Assembly: GCF_002080455.1 (NCBI RefSeq) | Contig: NZ_CP020555.1 | Coordinates: 1,550,001 to 1,614,000 of the forward strand | Reading direction: 5' to 3' | Source of the DNA: Streptomyces sp. Sge12 | GTDB lineage: Bacteria > Actinomycetota > Actinomycetes > Streptomycetales > Streptomycetaceae | DNA: 64,000 nt | Part shown: positions 9,162 to 17,105 of the stretch, in pieces | How the letters are laid out: each line of letters opens with the position of its first letter | Position numbering within the stretch: position 1 is the first letter of the stretch | Position numbers and translations under genes: made by a program | The notes under the pieces: model-generated | The model's database searches: none | The model's input: the letters and a program-made list of their open reading frames with translations, nothing else | What the model was told of the DNA's origin: nothing

Positions 9162-9938
9162 GTGCCGGTGGAGCTCACCTGGTGGGGTCATGCCACGTGC
9201 ACCGTCGAGGACTCCGGGGTCAGGCTGCTGACGGACCCGCTGTTCGCGCGACGGCTCGCGCACCTGCGGCGGCGGCGCGGTGCGGTGCCCCCGCCCGAGG
9301 CCGCGGTCGCCGACGCGGTGCTGGTCTCGCACCTGCACGCCGACCATCTGCATCTGCCGTCGCTGGCGCGGCTCGCGCCCGGCACCCGGCTGCTGGTGCC
9401 CCGCGGGGCACGGCGGGCACTGCCGGGTCTGGCGCGGGTCGCCGGGCTGCGCGGGCTCGCGGTGACGGAACTGGCCGCGGGCGAGGAGGTCGCCGTACGG
9501 GACGGCGTACGGGTCCGGGCGGTCCCCGCGCGGCACGAGGGACGGCGGCTGCCGTTCGGGCCGCACCTGTGCCCGGCGCTCGGGTACGTGGTGCAGGGCG
9601 CGGAGCGGACCTACTTCGCCGGGGACACCGGGCTGTTCGACACGATGGCCGAGGAGGTCGGACCGGTGGACGTGGCCCTGCTGCCGGTGGGCGGCTGGGG
9701 TCCGTACCTGGGCCCGGGGCACCTGGACGCGGGCCGGGCGGCGCAGGCGCTGGCGCGGCTGGCGCCCGCGGCGGCGGTCCCGGTCCACTACGGGACGTAC
9801 TGGCCGCTGGGGATGGACGCGGTGCGGCCGCACGAATTCCACGCGCCGGGCGAGGAGTTCGAGCGGCTCGCACGGCAGCTGGCGCCGAAGGTGACCGTGC
9901 GGGTGCCGCGGCACGGCGAGCGGGTGCGGCTGCCGTGA
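9162..9938 (+). CDS. MBL-fold metallo-hydrolase (UlaG-like)
   Basis: Metallo-beta-lactamase-fold hydrolase of about 258 residues. Metal-binding motifs are the N-terminal WWGHATCTVE, the signature HLHADH, the aspartate motif YFAGDTGLFD and a C-terminal VPVHYGTYWPLG. This set is typical of the UlaG/L-ascorbate-6-phosphate-lactonase-like branch, where many members have unknown substrates. A purine-rich run (GAGGGAGGGAGGG) precedes the GTG chosen here; an earlier in-frame GTG at 9141 would lie upstream of that run. Its stop overlaps the start of the DedA gene (GTGA), so the two are co-translated. Confidence 0.88.
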   Translation: MPVELTWWGHATCTVEDSGVRLLTDPLFARRLAHLRRRRGAVPPPEAAVADAVLVSHLHADHLHLPSLARLAPGTRLLVPRGARRALPGLARVAGLRGLAVTELAAGEEVAVRDGVRVRAVPARHEGRRLPFGPHLCPALGYVVQGAERTYFAGDTGLFDTMAEEVGPVDVALLPVGGWGPYLGPGHLDAGRAAQALARLAPAAAVPVHYGTYWPLGMDAVRPHEFHAPGEEFERLARQLAPKVTVRVPRHGERVRLP

Positions 9939-10561
9939 CGTGGCGCGAGCTCGCGGCGGCGGCCGGCCAGGTACCACCGGAGAGCACCCAGCAGGCGGTG
10001 GGCTACCCGGCGCTGTTCCTGCTGGTGGCGCTGGGCGCGCTGGTGCCCGTCATCCCGACGGGGGCGCTGGTGAGTTCGGCGGCGGTGGTGGCGTTCCACC
10101 ACCAGTCGCCCTACGGGGTGTTGCTGGTGTTCGGGGTGTCGGCGCTGGCGGCCTTCACCGGGGACATGGCGCTCTACTGGCTGGGGCACCGCGGGGTGCG
10201 TTCGAAGGGCGGTTCGCGCTGGCTGGAGGCCCTGCGCGGGCGGGCCACGCCGGAGCGGCTGGAGCAGGCGCAGACGAGGCTGGACGAACACGGGGTGCTG
10301 GTCCTGGTCCTCTCGCGGCTGGTCCCGGCGGGCCGGATCCCGGTGATGCTGGCCTGTCTGCTGGCGCGGATGCCGCTGCGCCGGTTCGCCCGCGGCGACG
10401 CCCCGGCGTGCCTGGCGTGGGCGGCGACGTACGGCCTGATCGGGATCCTGGGCGGCACCCTCTTCTCGGAGCCGTGGAAGGGCGTGGCGCTGGCGGTCGG
10501 GCTGGCTCTCGCGATCAGCGCGGGCCCTGCGCTGTGGCGCCGCGTGCGGCCGAAGCCGTGA
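9935..10561 (+). CDS. DedA-family membrane protein
   Basis: Polytopic membrane protein of about 208 residues with the DedA/SNARE-associated layout: a helix with LGALVPVIPTGALVSSAA, a re-entrant loop region ending GDMALYWLGHRG, and the conserved LVLSRLVPAGRIPVMLACLLARM where DedA proteins carry the FxRF/G-R-P motif. Members act in membrane phospholipid translocation and proton-motive-force homeostasis. The GTG start overlaps the stop of the upstream MBL hydrolase by three bases of a shared GTGA, which defines the start and suggests a functional pair, perhaps in lipid turnover (inference). Confidence 0.87.
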   Translation: MTWRELAAAAGQVPPESTQQAVGYPALFLLVALGALVPVIPTGALVSSAAVVAFHHQSPYGVLLVFGVSALAAFTGDMALYWLGHRGVRSKGGSRWLEALRGRATPERLEQAQTRLDEHGVLVLVLSRLVPAGRIPVMLACLLARMPLRRFARGDAPACLAWAATYGLIGILGGTLFSEPWKGVALAVGLALAISAGPALWRRVRPKP

Positions 10562-10606
10562 CCCCGCCGCCCGCTGCCTGCCGCCGGCCCCCGCCGGCCG
10601 CCGCTC

Positions 10607-11575
10607 CTACCGGTCCTCGCCGTGCCCCGGCCGTGCGGTAACCGGCGGGAACGAGAGGCCCGTCGGGGTGTTGAGGCCGGTGAAGGAGAGCGTGACCTGC
10701 CCGCCGCCCGTCTCCCGGACGCGCACCACCCGGTTGTTGAAGCCATCGGCCACGTAGAGGTTGCCGGATCCGTCGAGCGCGAGGCCCAGCGGCGAGTTCA
10801 GCCCGGTGGTGGGCACGGTGGTCTGCGCTCCGCCGCCCGCGGCCACCTTCACCACCCGGTTGTTGCCGCTGTCGGCGATGTAGAGGTCACCTGCGGCGTT
10901 CACGGCCAGCCCGGTCGGCTGGGAGAGGCCGATGGTGGGCACGGTGGTCTGGCCGCTGCCGTCGACGGCGACCCGCACGACGCGGTCGTTGACGAAGTCG
11001 GACACGTACAGGTCCCCGCCGGGCGCCCATGCGAGGCCCCAGGGGTGCAGCAGTCCGGTGGTGGGGACGGTCGTCTGGGCCCCGCCGCCGGCGGCCACCC
11101 GCACGATCCGGTCGTTGAAGCTGTCGGCGATGTAGAGGTTCCCGGCCGGGTCGACGGCGAGCCCCAGCGGGCGGGACAGGTCGACCGTGGGAACGACGGA
11201 CTGCCCCCCGCCGTCCGGGGGCAGGACGACCACCCGGTTGTTGCCGGTGTCGGAGACGAGGAGGCGGCCCGCGGCGTCCCAGGCCATGCCGGTCGGGCGC
11301 ACCAGTCCGTCGAGGGGGACGGTGCTCTGCTCGCCGCCGTCCAGGGGCAGGGCGACCACCCGGTTGTTGCCGTAGTCGGACACGTACAGCGGCGGGCCCG
11401 CGGGCGACCGTACGCCACCGGGCTGCGCGGCTCCCGCCGCGCCCGTCGGGAGCGCGCAGAGCAGCAGCAGCCCCGCGGCCGCGGCCAGCCGCCGGGTCCA
11501 CCGCCGGGCGGCGGCCCGACGGGCGGCGCCGGCCGGGAGATCGATCGTTCGCGACTCGGCCGTCATGCGTTCCAC
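10607..11575 (-). CDS. Secreted six-bladed NHL-repeat beta-propeller protein
   Basis: Protein of up to 322 residues with a signal peptide: Arg-rich start, hydrophobic core AAAAGLLLLCALPTGAAGAA, probable cleavage near residue 50. Six NHL repeats follow, each with an LYVSDYGNNRVV-type strand pair (variants LLVSDTGNNRVV, LYIADSFNDRIV, LYVSDFVNDRVV, LYIADSGNNRVV, LYVADGFNNRVV) and an intervening QTTVPTTGL segment, enough for a closed propeller. No catalytic domain is attached, unlike PknD-type kinases that use the same repeats as an extracellular sensor, so it is probably an exported binding or scaffold protein. The start is uncertain: GTG at 11575 or ATG at 11566, both with weak ribosome sites. 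Confidence 0.88.
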   Translation of the reverse strand: MERMTAESRTIDLPAGAARRAAARRWTRRLAAAAGLLLLCALPTGAAGAAQPGGVRSPAGPPLYVSDYGNNRVVALPLDGGEQSTVPLDGLVRPTGMAWDAAGRLLVSDTGNNRVVVLPPDGGGQSVVPTVDLSRPLGLAVDPAGNLYIADSFNDRIVRVAAGGGAQTTVPTTGLLHPWGLAWAPGGDLYVSDFVNDRVVRVAVDGSGQTTVPTIGLSQPTGLAVNAAGDLYIADSGNNRVVKVAAGGGAQTTVPTTGLNSPLGLALDGSGNLYVADGFNNRVVRVRETGGGQVTLSFTGLNTPTGLSFPPVTARPGHGEDR

Positions 11576-11702
11576 GACTCACCCACCAGATCTGGACGGT
11601 CGGCCCGGTGCCGTACCCCCGCCGACCCTAGGAAGAGCCGCGCGCCGGTGCGGGAGCCACGCCACCCGGGCGTGCTCCGGCCACTCCAATGCCGGGCGGG
11701 AT

Positions 11703-13043
11703 TCAGACGGTGGGGAGGTCGAGGCCGGTGTAGATCTGGTTGAAGAGGGTGGGCAGGAGGGCCTGGGCGGTGGTGCGGCCGTCGGGCGACAGGGTCAGGT
11801 TCGTCCAGACGACGAGCGTCACGTCGTTGACCGGGTCGTGGCCGATGAAGGAGTTGAAGCCCGGGAGTTCACCGCCGTGGTAGTACATGGCCGCTTTCGG
11901 GCCGAAACTCTGGTACGCGATGCCGTAGCCGTACTTCTGGCCGTCGGGCGCGGCCGGGTCCTCGGCCTGCGGGCTGTCGAGCCACTGGCGCTGGCTCGCG
12001 GGGTCCAGGACCTTGCCCGTCACCAGCGCCCGGATCCAGGTGGCCAGGTCCTGCGCGGTGGAGACGACCCCGCCGGCGGCGGTGGCGTAGGAGGGGTTCT
12101 GGTGGGTGTAGTCGAGGGGTGCGAGCTTCCCCGACTCGGCCGCCTCGCGCAGGGCGGCCGGGTACGGCTCGTCCACCAGGGCGTAGGAGGTGCCGCCGTA
12201 CATGTAGCCGTGTGCGTAGGGCTCGGCGAGCGACCGGTCGTGGATGCCGGGGAGTGAGGTCCCGGCGAGGCCCAGCGGGCTGAGCAGCCGGTCGCGGAAC
12301 TGCTGGGCGAGCGGGCGGCCGCCGGCCTTCTCGGCAACGAGGCCGAGCAGGGCGTAATTGGTGTTGGAGTACTCGTAGTCCGCGTCGGGTGCGAAGTTCG
12401 GCGGTCGGCGGAAGGCGATGGCCAGGACGTCCTGCGGGGTGTAGGCCCTGCCGGGGTCGGCGTCCAGGGCGGCGGCGAGTTCCGGCGCGGACGTGTAGTT
12501 GTAGAGCCCGCTGCGCATCCTCAGCAGGTCGGCGACTGTGATGTTCGCGCCGTTCGGCACGTCCGCGACGTACTTGGACACCGGGTCGCTCAGGCGGAGC
12601 CTGCCGTCCTGGGCGAGGAGCATGATCAGCGCCGAGGTCATGGTCTTGGTGTTGGAGGCGCTCCGGAAGTGGTCCTGCGCGTCCGGCGGCCGGACCCCGC
12701 CCCGCTCGGTGGTGCCGACGACGGCTCGGTAGGTGCCCTGCGGCGTACGGAGCAGCACCATCGCACCGGGCACCATGAGCGTCTTCGCGGCGCGTTCGAC
12801 GGAGGCCTGGAAGGCGGCCGGATCGATGGGCTTCAGCGCCGCGGAACCAGGATCGGCGGCGGGGGCGCTCGCCGTCGCCGTGGGTGTGCCCGGCGGATCC
12901 GGGAGGGCCGGGGCGGGTGACGCGGCGGGAAGGGCGCCGCCCGCGATCAGGAGCGCCACGCAGGGCGCCAGCAGGGCCGGGGTACGGGTACGGCTGCCGG
13001 TGCTGGTGCTGGTGCGGCGGTGATTCGTCCGGGAGGTCTGCAT
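11703..13043 (-). CDS. Secreted serine hydrolase, class C beta-lactamase/DD-peptidase family
   Basis: Exported penicillin-binding-protein-like hydrolase of 446 residues. An Arg/Thr-rich start and hydrophobic core (LLAPCVALLIAGGALPAASPAP) form the signal peptide, followed by a Pro/Ala-rich linker. The catalytic triad motifs are present: SNTK near residue 129 (nucleophile Ser and Lys), YSNTNY near 223 and HGG near 390. Streptomyces encode many such enzymes acting as D-alanyl-D-alanine carboxypeptidases, esterases or D-aminopeptidases; the substrate is not predictable here. It is transcribed divergently from the MarR regulator gene, from which it is separated by about 200 bases carrying a SoxR-box-like dyad. 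Confidence 0.9.
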   Translation of the reverse strand: MQTSRTNHRRTSTSTGSRTRTPALLAPCVALLIAGGALPAASPAPALPDPPGTPTATASAPAADPGSAALKPIDPAAFQASVERAAKTLMVPGAMVLLRTPQGTYRAVVGTTERGGVRPPDAQDHFRSASNTKTMTSALIMLLAQDGRLRLSDPVSKYVADVPNGANITVADLLRMRSGLYNYTSAPELAAALDADPGRAYTPQDVLAIAFRRPPNFAPDADYEYSNTNYALLGLVAEKAGGRPLAQQFRDRLLSPLGLAGTSLPGIHDRSLAEPYAHGYMYGGTSYALVDEPYPAALREAAESGKLAPLDYTHQNPSYATAAGGVVSTAQDLATWIRALVTGKVLDPASQRQWLDSPQAEDPAAPDGQKYGYGIAYQSFGPKAAMYYHGGELPGFNSFIGHDPVNDVTLVVWTNLTLSPDGRTTAQALLPTLFNQIYTGLDLPTV

Positions 13044-13168
13044 ACGCGCATCACGACCGTTGCGCTCGGCCCCCGACGCGGCTGGAACCCTCCGATTTTA
13101 CCAGGGGCCCCTCCTCACACCCTGCGGATCCGGTCCGGACCGGGAGGGGTTTCGGCCAGGGGCTGGAC

Positions 13169-13184
13169 CTCAAGTGCGCTTGAG
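13169..13184. promoter_or_regulatory. SoxR-box-like dyad in a long-spacer promoter upstream of the marR-type gene
   Basis: The sequence CTCAAGTGCGCTTGAG is a near-perfect dyad. With one extra C on its left it closely follows the E. coli soxS SoxR site (CCTCAAGTTAACTTGAGG). It sits between a -35-like CTGGAC (13163-13168) and a -10-like TAGGGT (13189-13194), giving a 20-bp spacer. Over-long spacers of this kind are the hallmark of promoters activated by MerR-family regulators such as SoxR. The expected transcript starts near 13201 and runs into the regulator gene at 13242. A MarR self-operator is the alternative reading. Confidence 0.6.
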
Positions 13185-13241
13185 TTCATAGGGTCTTGCC
13201 CAGTGCACGTTCCTGCACAGCGAACGGGGAGAAGATCCACC

Positions 13242-13703
13242 ATGGAGTACTCGCACGACGACGCCGAACTGATCCGCCAGCCCATCGGCTACTGGAGCTG
13301 GGCCGCCTACGACGCGGTCGTGGCCCGCACCCGCGGCGCGCTCGCCGGGCTCGGCACCACCCAGCCCCAGTGGTGGATCCTCGCCCGGGTCGCGCTGGCC
13401 GGTGACGAGGTCCGGACCCGGGACGAGGTGACCGAGACCCTGCGGGGCTACCTCTCGGTGGGCGAGGAGGCGCTGTCCGAGGAGATGGATTCGGCCATCG
13501 TCCAGGGCTGGATCACCCAGGACGCCGAAGGGCGCCTGGAGATGACCCACGAGGGCCGGGAGTTCTTCGACAAGGCCGCGGCCCTGCAGAAGGACCTGTG
13601 GGACGAGCGGCACTCGGGGATCTCCGACGAGGAGTACCTGATCACCCTCAAGGTGCTCCAGCGGTTCATCCACAACGTGGGCGGTCAGGCCTGGCACCAC
13701 TGA
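13242..13703 (+). CDS. MarR-type winged-helix regulator
   Basis: Regulator-like protein of 153 residues: an N-terminal dimerisation helix (PIGYWSWAAYDAVVARTRGALAGLG), a winged-helix section (TRDEVTETLRGYLSVGEEALSEEMDSAIVQGWITQDAEGRLEMTHEGREFFDKA) and a C-terminal helix pair. The match to MarR is in layout more than in signature residues. The start is decided by GGGGAG eight bases upstream of the ATG. A SoxR-like dyad lies in its promoter, hinting at redox control. Its last 38 bases overlap the 3' end of the convergent MBL gene. The target genes are unknown; the divergent serine hydrolase is a candidate. Confidence 0.8.
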   Translation: MEYSHDDAELIRQPIGYWSWAAYDAVVARTRGALAGLGTTQPQWWILARVALAGDEVRTRDEVTETLRGYLSVGEEALSEEMDSAIVQGWITQDAEGRLEMTHEGREFFDKAAALQKDLWDERHSGISDEEYLITLKVLQRFIHNVGGQAWHH

Positions 13704-14898
13704 CCCCGGGGGGCTCCGCTCGATCGCTGGTCCCGGAGGCGTCCGGGGCCAGCGTGCGGGAGCCGCCGATCGGCAGGTCCCAGAGGTCCTCGCGGGGCAG
13801 GCCGGCCCCGGACCAGGCGGCCAGGGTGCGGTGCAGGGGCTCCATGACCGGCTCCGCGGAGAGGACGAAGGTGCCCCAGTGCATGGGGGCCATCCGGCGG
13901 GCACCGAGGTCGAGGCAGGCCCGGACCGCTTCCTCCGGGTCGGCGTGGACGTCGCGGAGCCACCACCGCGGGGCGTACGCGCCGACGGGCAGCAGGGCGA
14001 GGTCGATGCCGGGGTGGCGGCGGCCGATCTCGCCGAACCAGTGCCCGTAGCCGGTGTCGCCCGCGAAGTAGACCTTCCGCGGCTCCGCGCTCCGGGTGTC
14101 GGTGAGGATCCAGCCGCCCCACAGGGACCGGCAGGTGTCGATCAGCGACCGCTTCGACCAGTGGTGGGCGGGGACGAACTCGAATCGCACGCCGCCCAGT
14201 TCCGCCGATTCCCACCAGTCGAGGTCGGTGACCCGGGTGAAGCCGCGACGGCGGAACCAGCCGGCCAGCCCCGCCGGTACGAACAGGGCCGTGTGCCGGG
14301 GCAGCCGCCTGAGGGTGGGCGCGTCGAGGTGGTCGTAGTGGTTGTGGCTGATCACGACCGCGTCCACCGGCGGCAGATCCTCCCAGCGCACCCCGACGGG
14401 GGTCATCCGGGCCGGGGTGCCGAGGATCCGCCGGGACCAGACGGGGTCGGTCAGTACGGTCAGCCCACCGGTGCGAAGGACCCAGCTGGCGTGTCCGGCC
14501 CAGGTGACGGAGACGGTCCCGGGGGGCGCGGCGGGCAGCGGGCCCGGCGCGTAGGGCAGGTCGGGGATGCCCCGCAGCCCTTCGGGGCCCGGGCGGAAGG
14601 CGCCCTCGCGGGCGAGCCGGGCGAAGGCGCGGACCCCGGGGAGCGGGGTGGTCAGCCGGTCCGCGAAGGAGCGGGGCCAGCGGCGGTGTTCACCGAGCGG
14701 GCGCGGGGCGCACGGACGTTCGCGCTCCGGCTCCGGGCGCGGCTCCGGCTCCAGCTCCGGCCCGGGCTCCGGGTGCGGCTCCTGGTGGGGCTCCGGATGC
14801 GGCTCCGGGCGCCGGGTGGCGGTGGGCCGTACCGGCGCCGCCACGGCGGTGGAATCGGGGGCGGAATCGGGGGCGGGGGCGTCCGTCCGGTCCCTCAT
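13666..14898 (-). CDS. MBL-fold hydrolase, NAPE-PLD-like, with Glu-Pro repeat N-terminus
   Basis: Metallo-beta-lactamase-fold protein of 410 residues. After an N-terminal low-complexity segment of alternating Pro-Glu pairs (about residues 30-60, PEPHPEPHQEPHPEPG and similar) come TWAGHASWVLRTGGL, the signature SHNHYDHLD near residue 186, the aspartate motif VYFAGDTGYGHWF and PMHWGTF. The LTDPVWSRR and RRHPGIDLALLPVGAY segments match the N-acylphosphatidylethanolamine phospholipase D-like branch. The ATG is preceded by GGAGA. Its 3' end overlaps the convergent MarR gene by 38 bases, and the aminotransferase-like gene lies 32 bases upstream on the same strand, so the two are probably co-transcribed. 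It is probably a cytoplasmic lipid or phosphoester hydrolase. Confidence 0.87.
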   Translation of the reverse strand: MRDRTDAPAPDSAPDSTAVAAPVRPTATRRPEPHPEPHQEPHPEPGPELEPEPRPEPERERPCAPRPLGEHRRWPRSFADRLTTPLPGVRAFARLAREGAFRPGPEGLRGIPDLPYAPGPLPAAPPGTVSVTWAGHASWVLRTGGLTVLTDPVWSRRILGTPARMTPVGVRWEDLPPVDAVVISHNHYDHLDAPTLRRLPRHTALFVPAGLAGWFRRRGFTRVTDLDWWESAELGGVRFEFVPAHHWSKRSLIDTCRSLWGGWILTDTRSAEPRKVYFAGDTGYGHWFGEIGRRHPGIDLALLPVGAYAPRWWLRDVHADPEEAVRACLDLGARRMAPMHWGTFVLSAEPVMEPLHRTLAAWSGAGLPREDLWDLPIGGSRTLAPDASGTSDRAEPPGVSGARPDRPRCG

Positions 14899-14930
14899 CG
14901 CGAAGTCTCCGTTCACCGGGGGTCGGGAGG

Positions 14931-16157
14931 TCAGGCCAGCCCGGCCAGGACTGATCCGAGGAGTTCCAGGGAGTCCCGTACGTGCGGGAGCGCGAGCGGG
15001 TCGCGGGCGGTGAGCGCGGCCAGCCGCTCCTCGGGGGTGGCGCCCAGCAGCGGCCCGGTGGACAACCGCACGCGCAGCGCACCCAGTTCGTCGGCGAACC
15101 GCTGCCCGCCGGGCGTCGGCGCGCCGAGCCGGGCGCCGAGCCAGTCCTCCAGTTCCATGGCGTCGCCGACGCCCTGCCGGGCGAGGCCCGGGCGCAGCGG
15201 CGTGAGGTCGGCGTACAGGTGCCGGCCGGCCTGCGGGGGCCGGGCCAGCGCACCGGCCGCGAGCAGGCGGCGGTGGGCCTCGGCGGCCACCACGCCGTGC
15301 AGGGCAGCGGCGGCGTAGGCGCGTCCCGCGACGGCGTCGGGTTCGTCGAGGGCGTGCGCGGCGGCTCCCGCGACGGGTCCGGCGACCATCGCGCCGGTGG
15401 CGGTGAGGACGTCGAGGGTGCGGGCGCGCAGCCAGGTCCCGCGCGGGGTGTCGGGGAAGCGGACGACGGCGGCGGGCCAGCCGGCGGGCAGCAGCGCCCC
15501 GGACAGGTCGACGAGGACCGCGGCCCGGTCCGGGAGCATCTCGGCGGGGCTGAGGACCAGGGTCTCGTGAGGGCGGTGGACGGTGTCGCGCCAGCTCTCG
15601 TCGCTGACGACGAAGAGCCCGGCGGATTCGGCGGCCTCGCACGCCTCGTGCAGCATCTCGGGCGGCGGCACGGTCGCGGTGGGGTCGTCGGCGACCGACA
15701 GCAGCAGGACCCGCGGGTCGCCGCCCTCGGCGCGCACCCGCCGCACGGTCTCCAACAGGGCGTAGGGGTCCGGGATCCCGCCGCACTCGGCCGGGGTCGG
15801 CACGTGATAGGCGCGCCGTCCCAGCAGCCGGACCTGCGGGGTCCACCAGGCGGGACAGGGCCGGGGCAGCATCACGTCGCCCCCGTACGCCCCGAGCAGG
15901 GCCAGCAGCAGCCCCGGGGCTCCGGGGCCCGCGGCCACGTACTCGGGGGCGGTGGCCAGCCCGCGCCGCCCCCAGTACCGGCAGGCGGCCTCCCGTACGG
16001 CCTCGCCGCCGCCGGGGGGCTCGGGAGCGGCGCGGCCGGCGGCCGCGGCCAGCACGGCGAGCAGTTCGGGGAGCACGGGCAGGCCGGGCTGGGGGGCGGG
16101 CGGGCCGTACCGGACCGGGCCGCGGCCCTCCGCCGCCGTGCGCTGCATCCCCGCCAC
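14931..16157 (-). CDS. Degenerate class I/II aminotransferase-fold protein lacking the PLP lysine
   Basis: Protein of about 408 residues that follows a fold-type I aminotransferase along its length: substrate-binding start, GPGAPGLLLALLGAYGGDVM where active enzymes have a helix after the PLP-phosphate loop, DDPTATVPP in place of NPxNPTG, and the aspartate motif VVSDESW that normally holds the PLP ring nitrogen. Where active enzymes have S-x-S-K before GWR (the PLP Schiff-base lysine), this protein reads DLSGALLPAGWP near residue 219, so Lys becomes Gly and Arg becomes Pro. The C-terminal LRVRLSTG keeps the carboxylate-binding Arg. It probably binds rather than transaminates. GTG 16157 or ATG 16148 could start it. 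Confidence 0.75.
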   Translation of the reverse strand: MAGMQRTAAEGRGPVRYGPPAPQPGLPVLPELLAVLAAAAGRAAPEPPGGGEAVREAACRYWGRRGLATAPEYVAAGPGAPGLLLALLGAYGGDVMLPRPCPAWWTPQVRLLGRRAYHVPTPAECGGIPDPYALLETVRRVRAEGGDPRVLLLSVADDPTATVPPPEMLHEACEAAESAGLFVVSDESWRDTVHRPHETLVLSPAEMLPDRAAVLVDLSGALLPAGWPAAVVRFPDTPRGTWLRARTLDVLTATGAMVAGPVAGAAAHALDEPDAVAGRAYAAAALHGVVAAEAHRRLLAAGALARPPQAGRHLYADLTPLRPGLARQGVGDAMELEDWLGARLGAPTPGGQRFADELGALRVRLSTGPLLGATPEERLAALTARDPLALPHVRDSLELLGSVLAGLA

Positions 16158-16323
16158 CGCTGTCCGCCTTCCGCGCTCGCCCTGCCACGCCTGCCGGGGC
16201 TTCCGGGGCTGCCGGGGTTCCGGGGTTCCGGGGCTGCCGGGTCCCGTGGCGCCCCACCAGACCTGACCTTTATACGATTATTTGGGGCTGTATGCCTGTT
16301 GTGCGGGAGGGCGACCCGGCGCG

Positions 16324-16896
16324 TCAGCCCTTCCGCCCCACCATCGCGAGGAGCCTGGTCTGCGCGTCCGCGCCCGCCGGGACCTCCACCGGCTCGGCGT
16401 ACGCACCACTGGACGCCAGTCCGTCGGCGTACGGCATGATCTCCTTGATCGAGAACTCGACGAGGCTGTCGGGCAGCCGGTCGCCGGCGCCGATGCCCCG
16501 GGCGAGGTCCCAGGTGTGCACCACGCAGTCGGCGGTCAGCTCCGAGCAGTACGCCGACCCGAGCGCGGGCCCGTACGAGAGGCGGACGGTCCGGTCCATC
16601 GCGCCGGACGCGGCGAAGGCGGCATGCGCGGCGGCCGAGGCCCGGTCCCAGGCCGCGACCGGGTCCTCACCCAGCACATCACCGGAGAAGCTGCCGGCCA
16701 GCTCCTCGACGGTGCGGCCCTCGGAGACCAGCGGCGGGATCCAGAGCTGCTCCGCGGTGACGTGGTTGACCAGCTCCCGCACGTTCCACTCCGCGCACGG
16801 GGTCGGCGCGCCCCACTGGTCGCCGCGCACGTCGCGCACCCGCTCACCGAAGAGCCTCAGCGCCTCGGCGTGCCGTTCGAGCAGCGTGTCCGTCAT
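16324..16896 (-). CDS. TIGR03086-type metal-binding / mycothiol-dependent maleylpyruvate isomerase N-domain protein
   Basis: Protein of about 190 residues with the DinB/MDMPI four-helix bundle: an N-terminal helix (TLLERHAEALRLFGERVRDV), the conserved PTPCAEWNVRELVNHVTAEQLW containing a metal-ligand His, and the C-terminal ligand helix ELTADCVVHTWDLARG. This pattern is typical of actinobacterial proteins that coordinate zinc and use mycothiol as thiol cofactor. The physiological substrate is unknown for most. The ATG sits close behind GTGAGGGG; an upstream GTG at 16908 is possible. It is divergent from the methyltransferase gene across about 210 bases containing an 8-bp dyad. Confidence 0.85.
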   Translation of the reverse strand: MTDTLLERHAEALRLFGERVRDVRGDQWGAPTPCAEWNVRELVNHVTAEQLWIPPLVSEGRTVEELAGSFSGDVLGEDPVAAWDRASAAAHAAFAASGAMDRTVRLSYGPALGSAYCSELTADCVVHTWDLARGIGAGDRLPDSLVEFSIKEIMPYADGLASSGAYAEPVEVPAGADAQTRLLAMVGRKG

Positions 16897-16991
16897 GCCC
16901 CTCACCACCGTCCGCCCTGGGGATGTGCCCTATGTGCCCCCACGCAGCCACTCTCCTCGCACCTTCATTTCCCTGCCACCGCCCCGGCCAA

Positions 16992-17012
16992 TGCCCTTGG
17001 CACACAAGGGCA
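16992..17012. promoter_or_regulatory. 8-bp inverted repeat between divergent genes
   Basis: Perfect arms TGCCCTTG and CAAGGGCA are separated by five bases (GCACA). The dyad lies between the divergent mycothiol-type gene (start 16896) and the methyltransferase gene (start 17106), and the left arm overlaps a -35-like TTGGCA at 16997-17002. The size and position fit a dimeric regulator operator better than a terminator, because no T-run follows. No regulator gene is adjacent. Confidence 0.45.
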
Positions 17013-17105
17013 GTGTCCACATGTCAAAATGCCAGTCTCGAATGACGAACTGATCGCCTACGGTGGGACCCACGCTTCGACGACGAAACGAAGAGGGGCC
17101 CGGCC

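Noticed and set aside
3883..9231. A 1,782-codon plus-strand open frame
   Set aside because: It lies antisense to the MoxR, SRPBCC, permease, phosphatase and small protein genes, is Gly/Arg/Glu-biased without domain motifs, and reflects the high third-position GC of the real genes.
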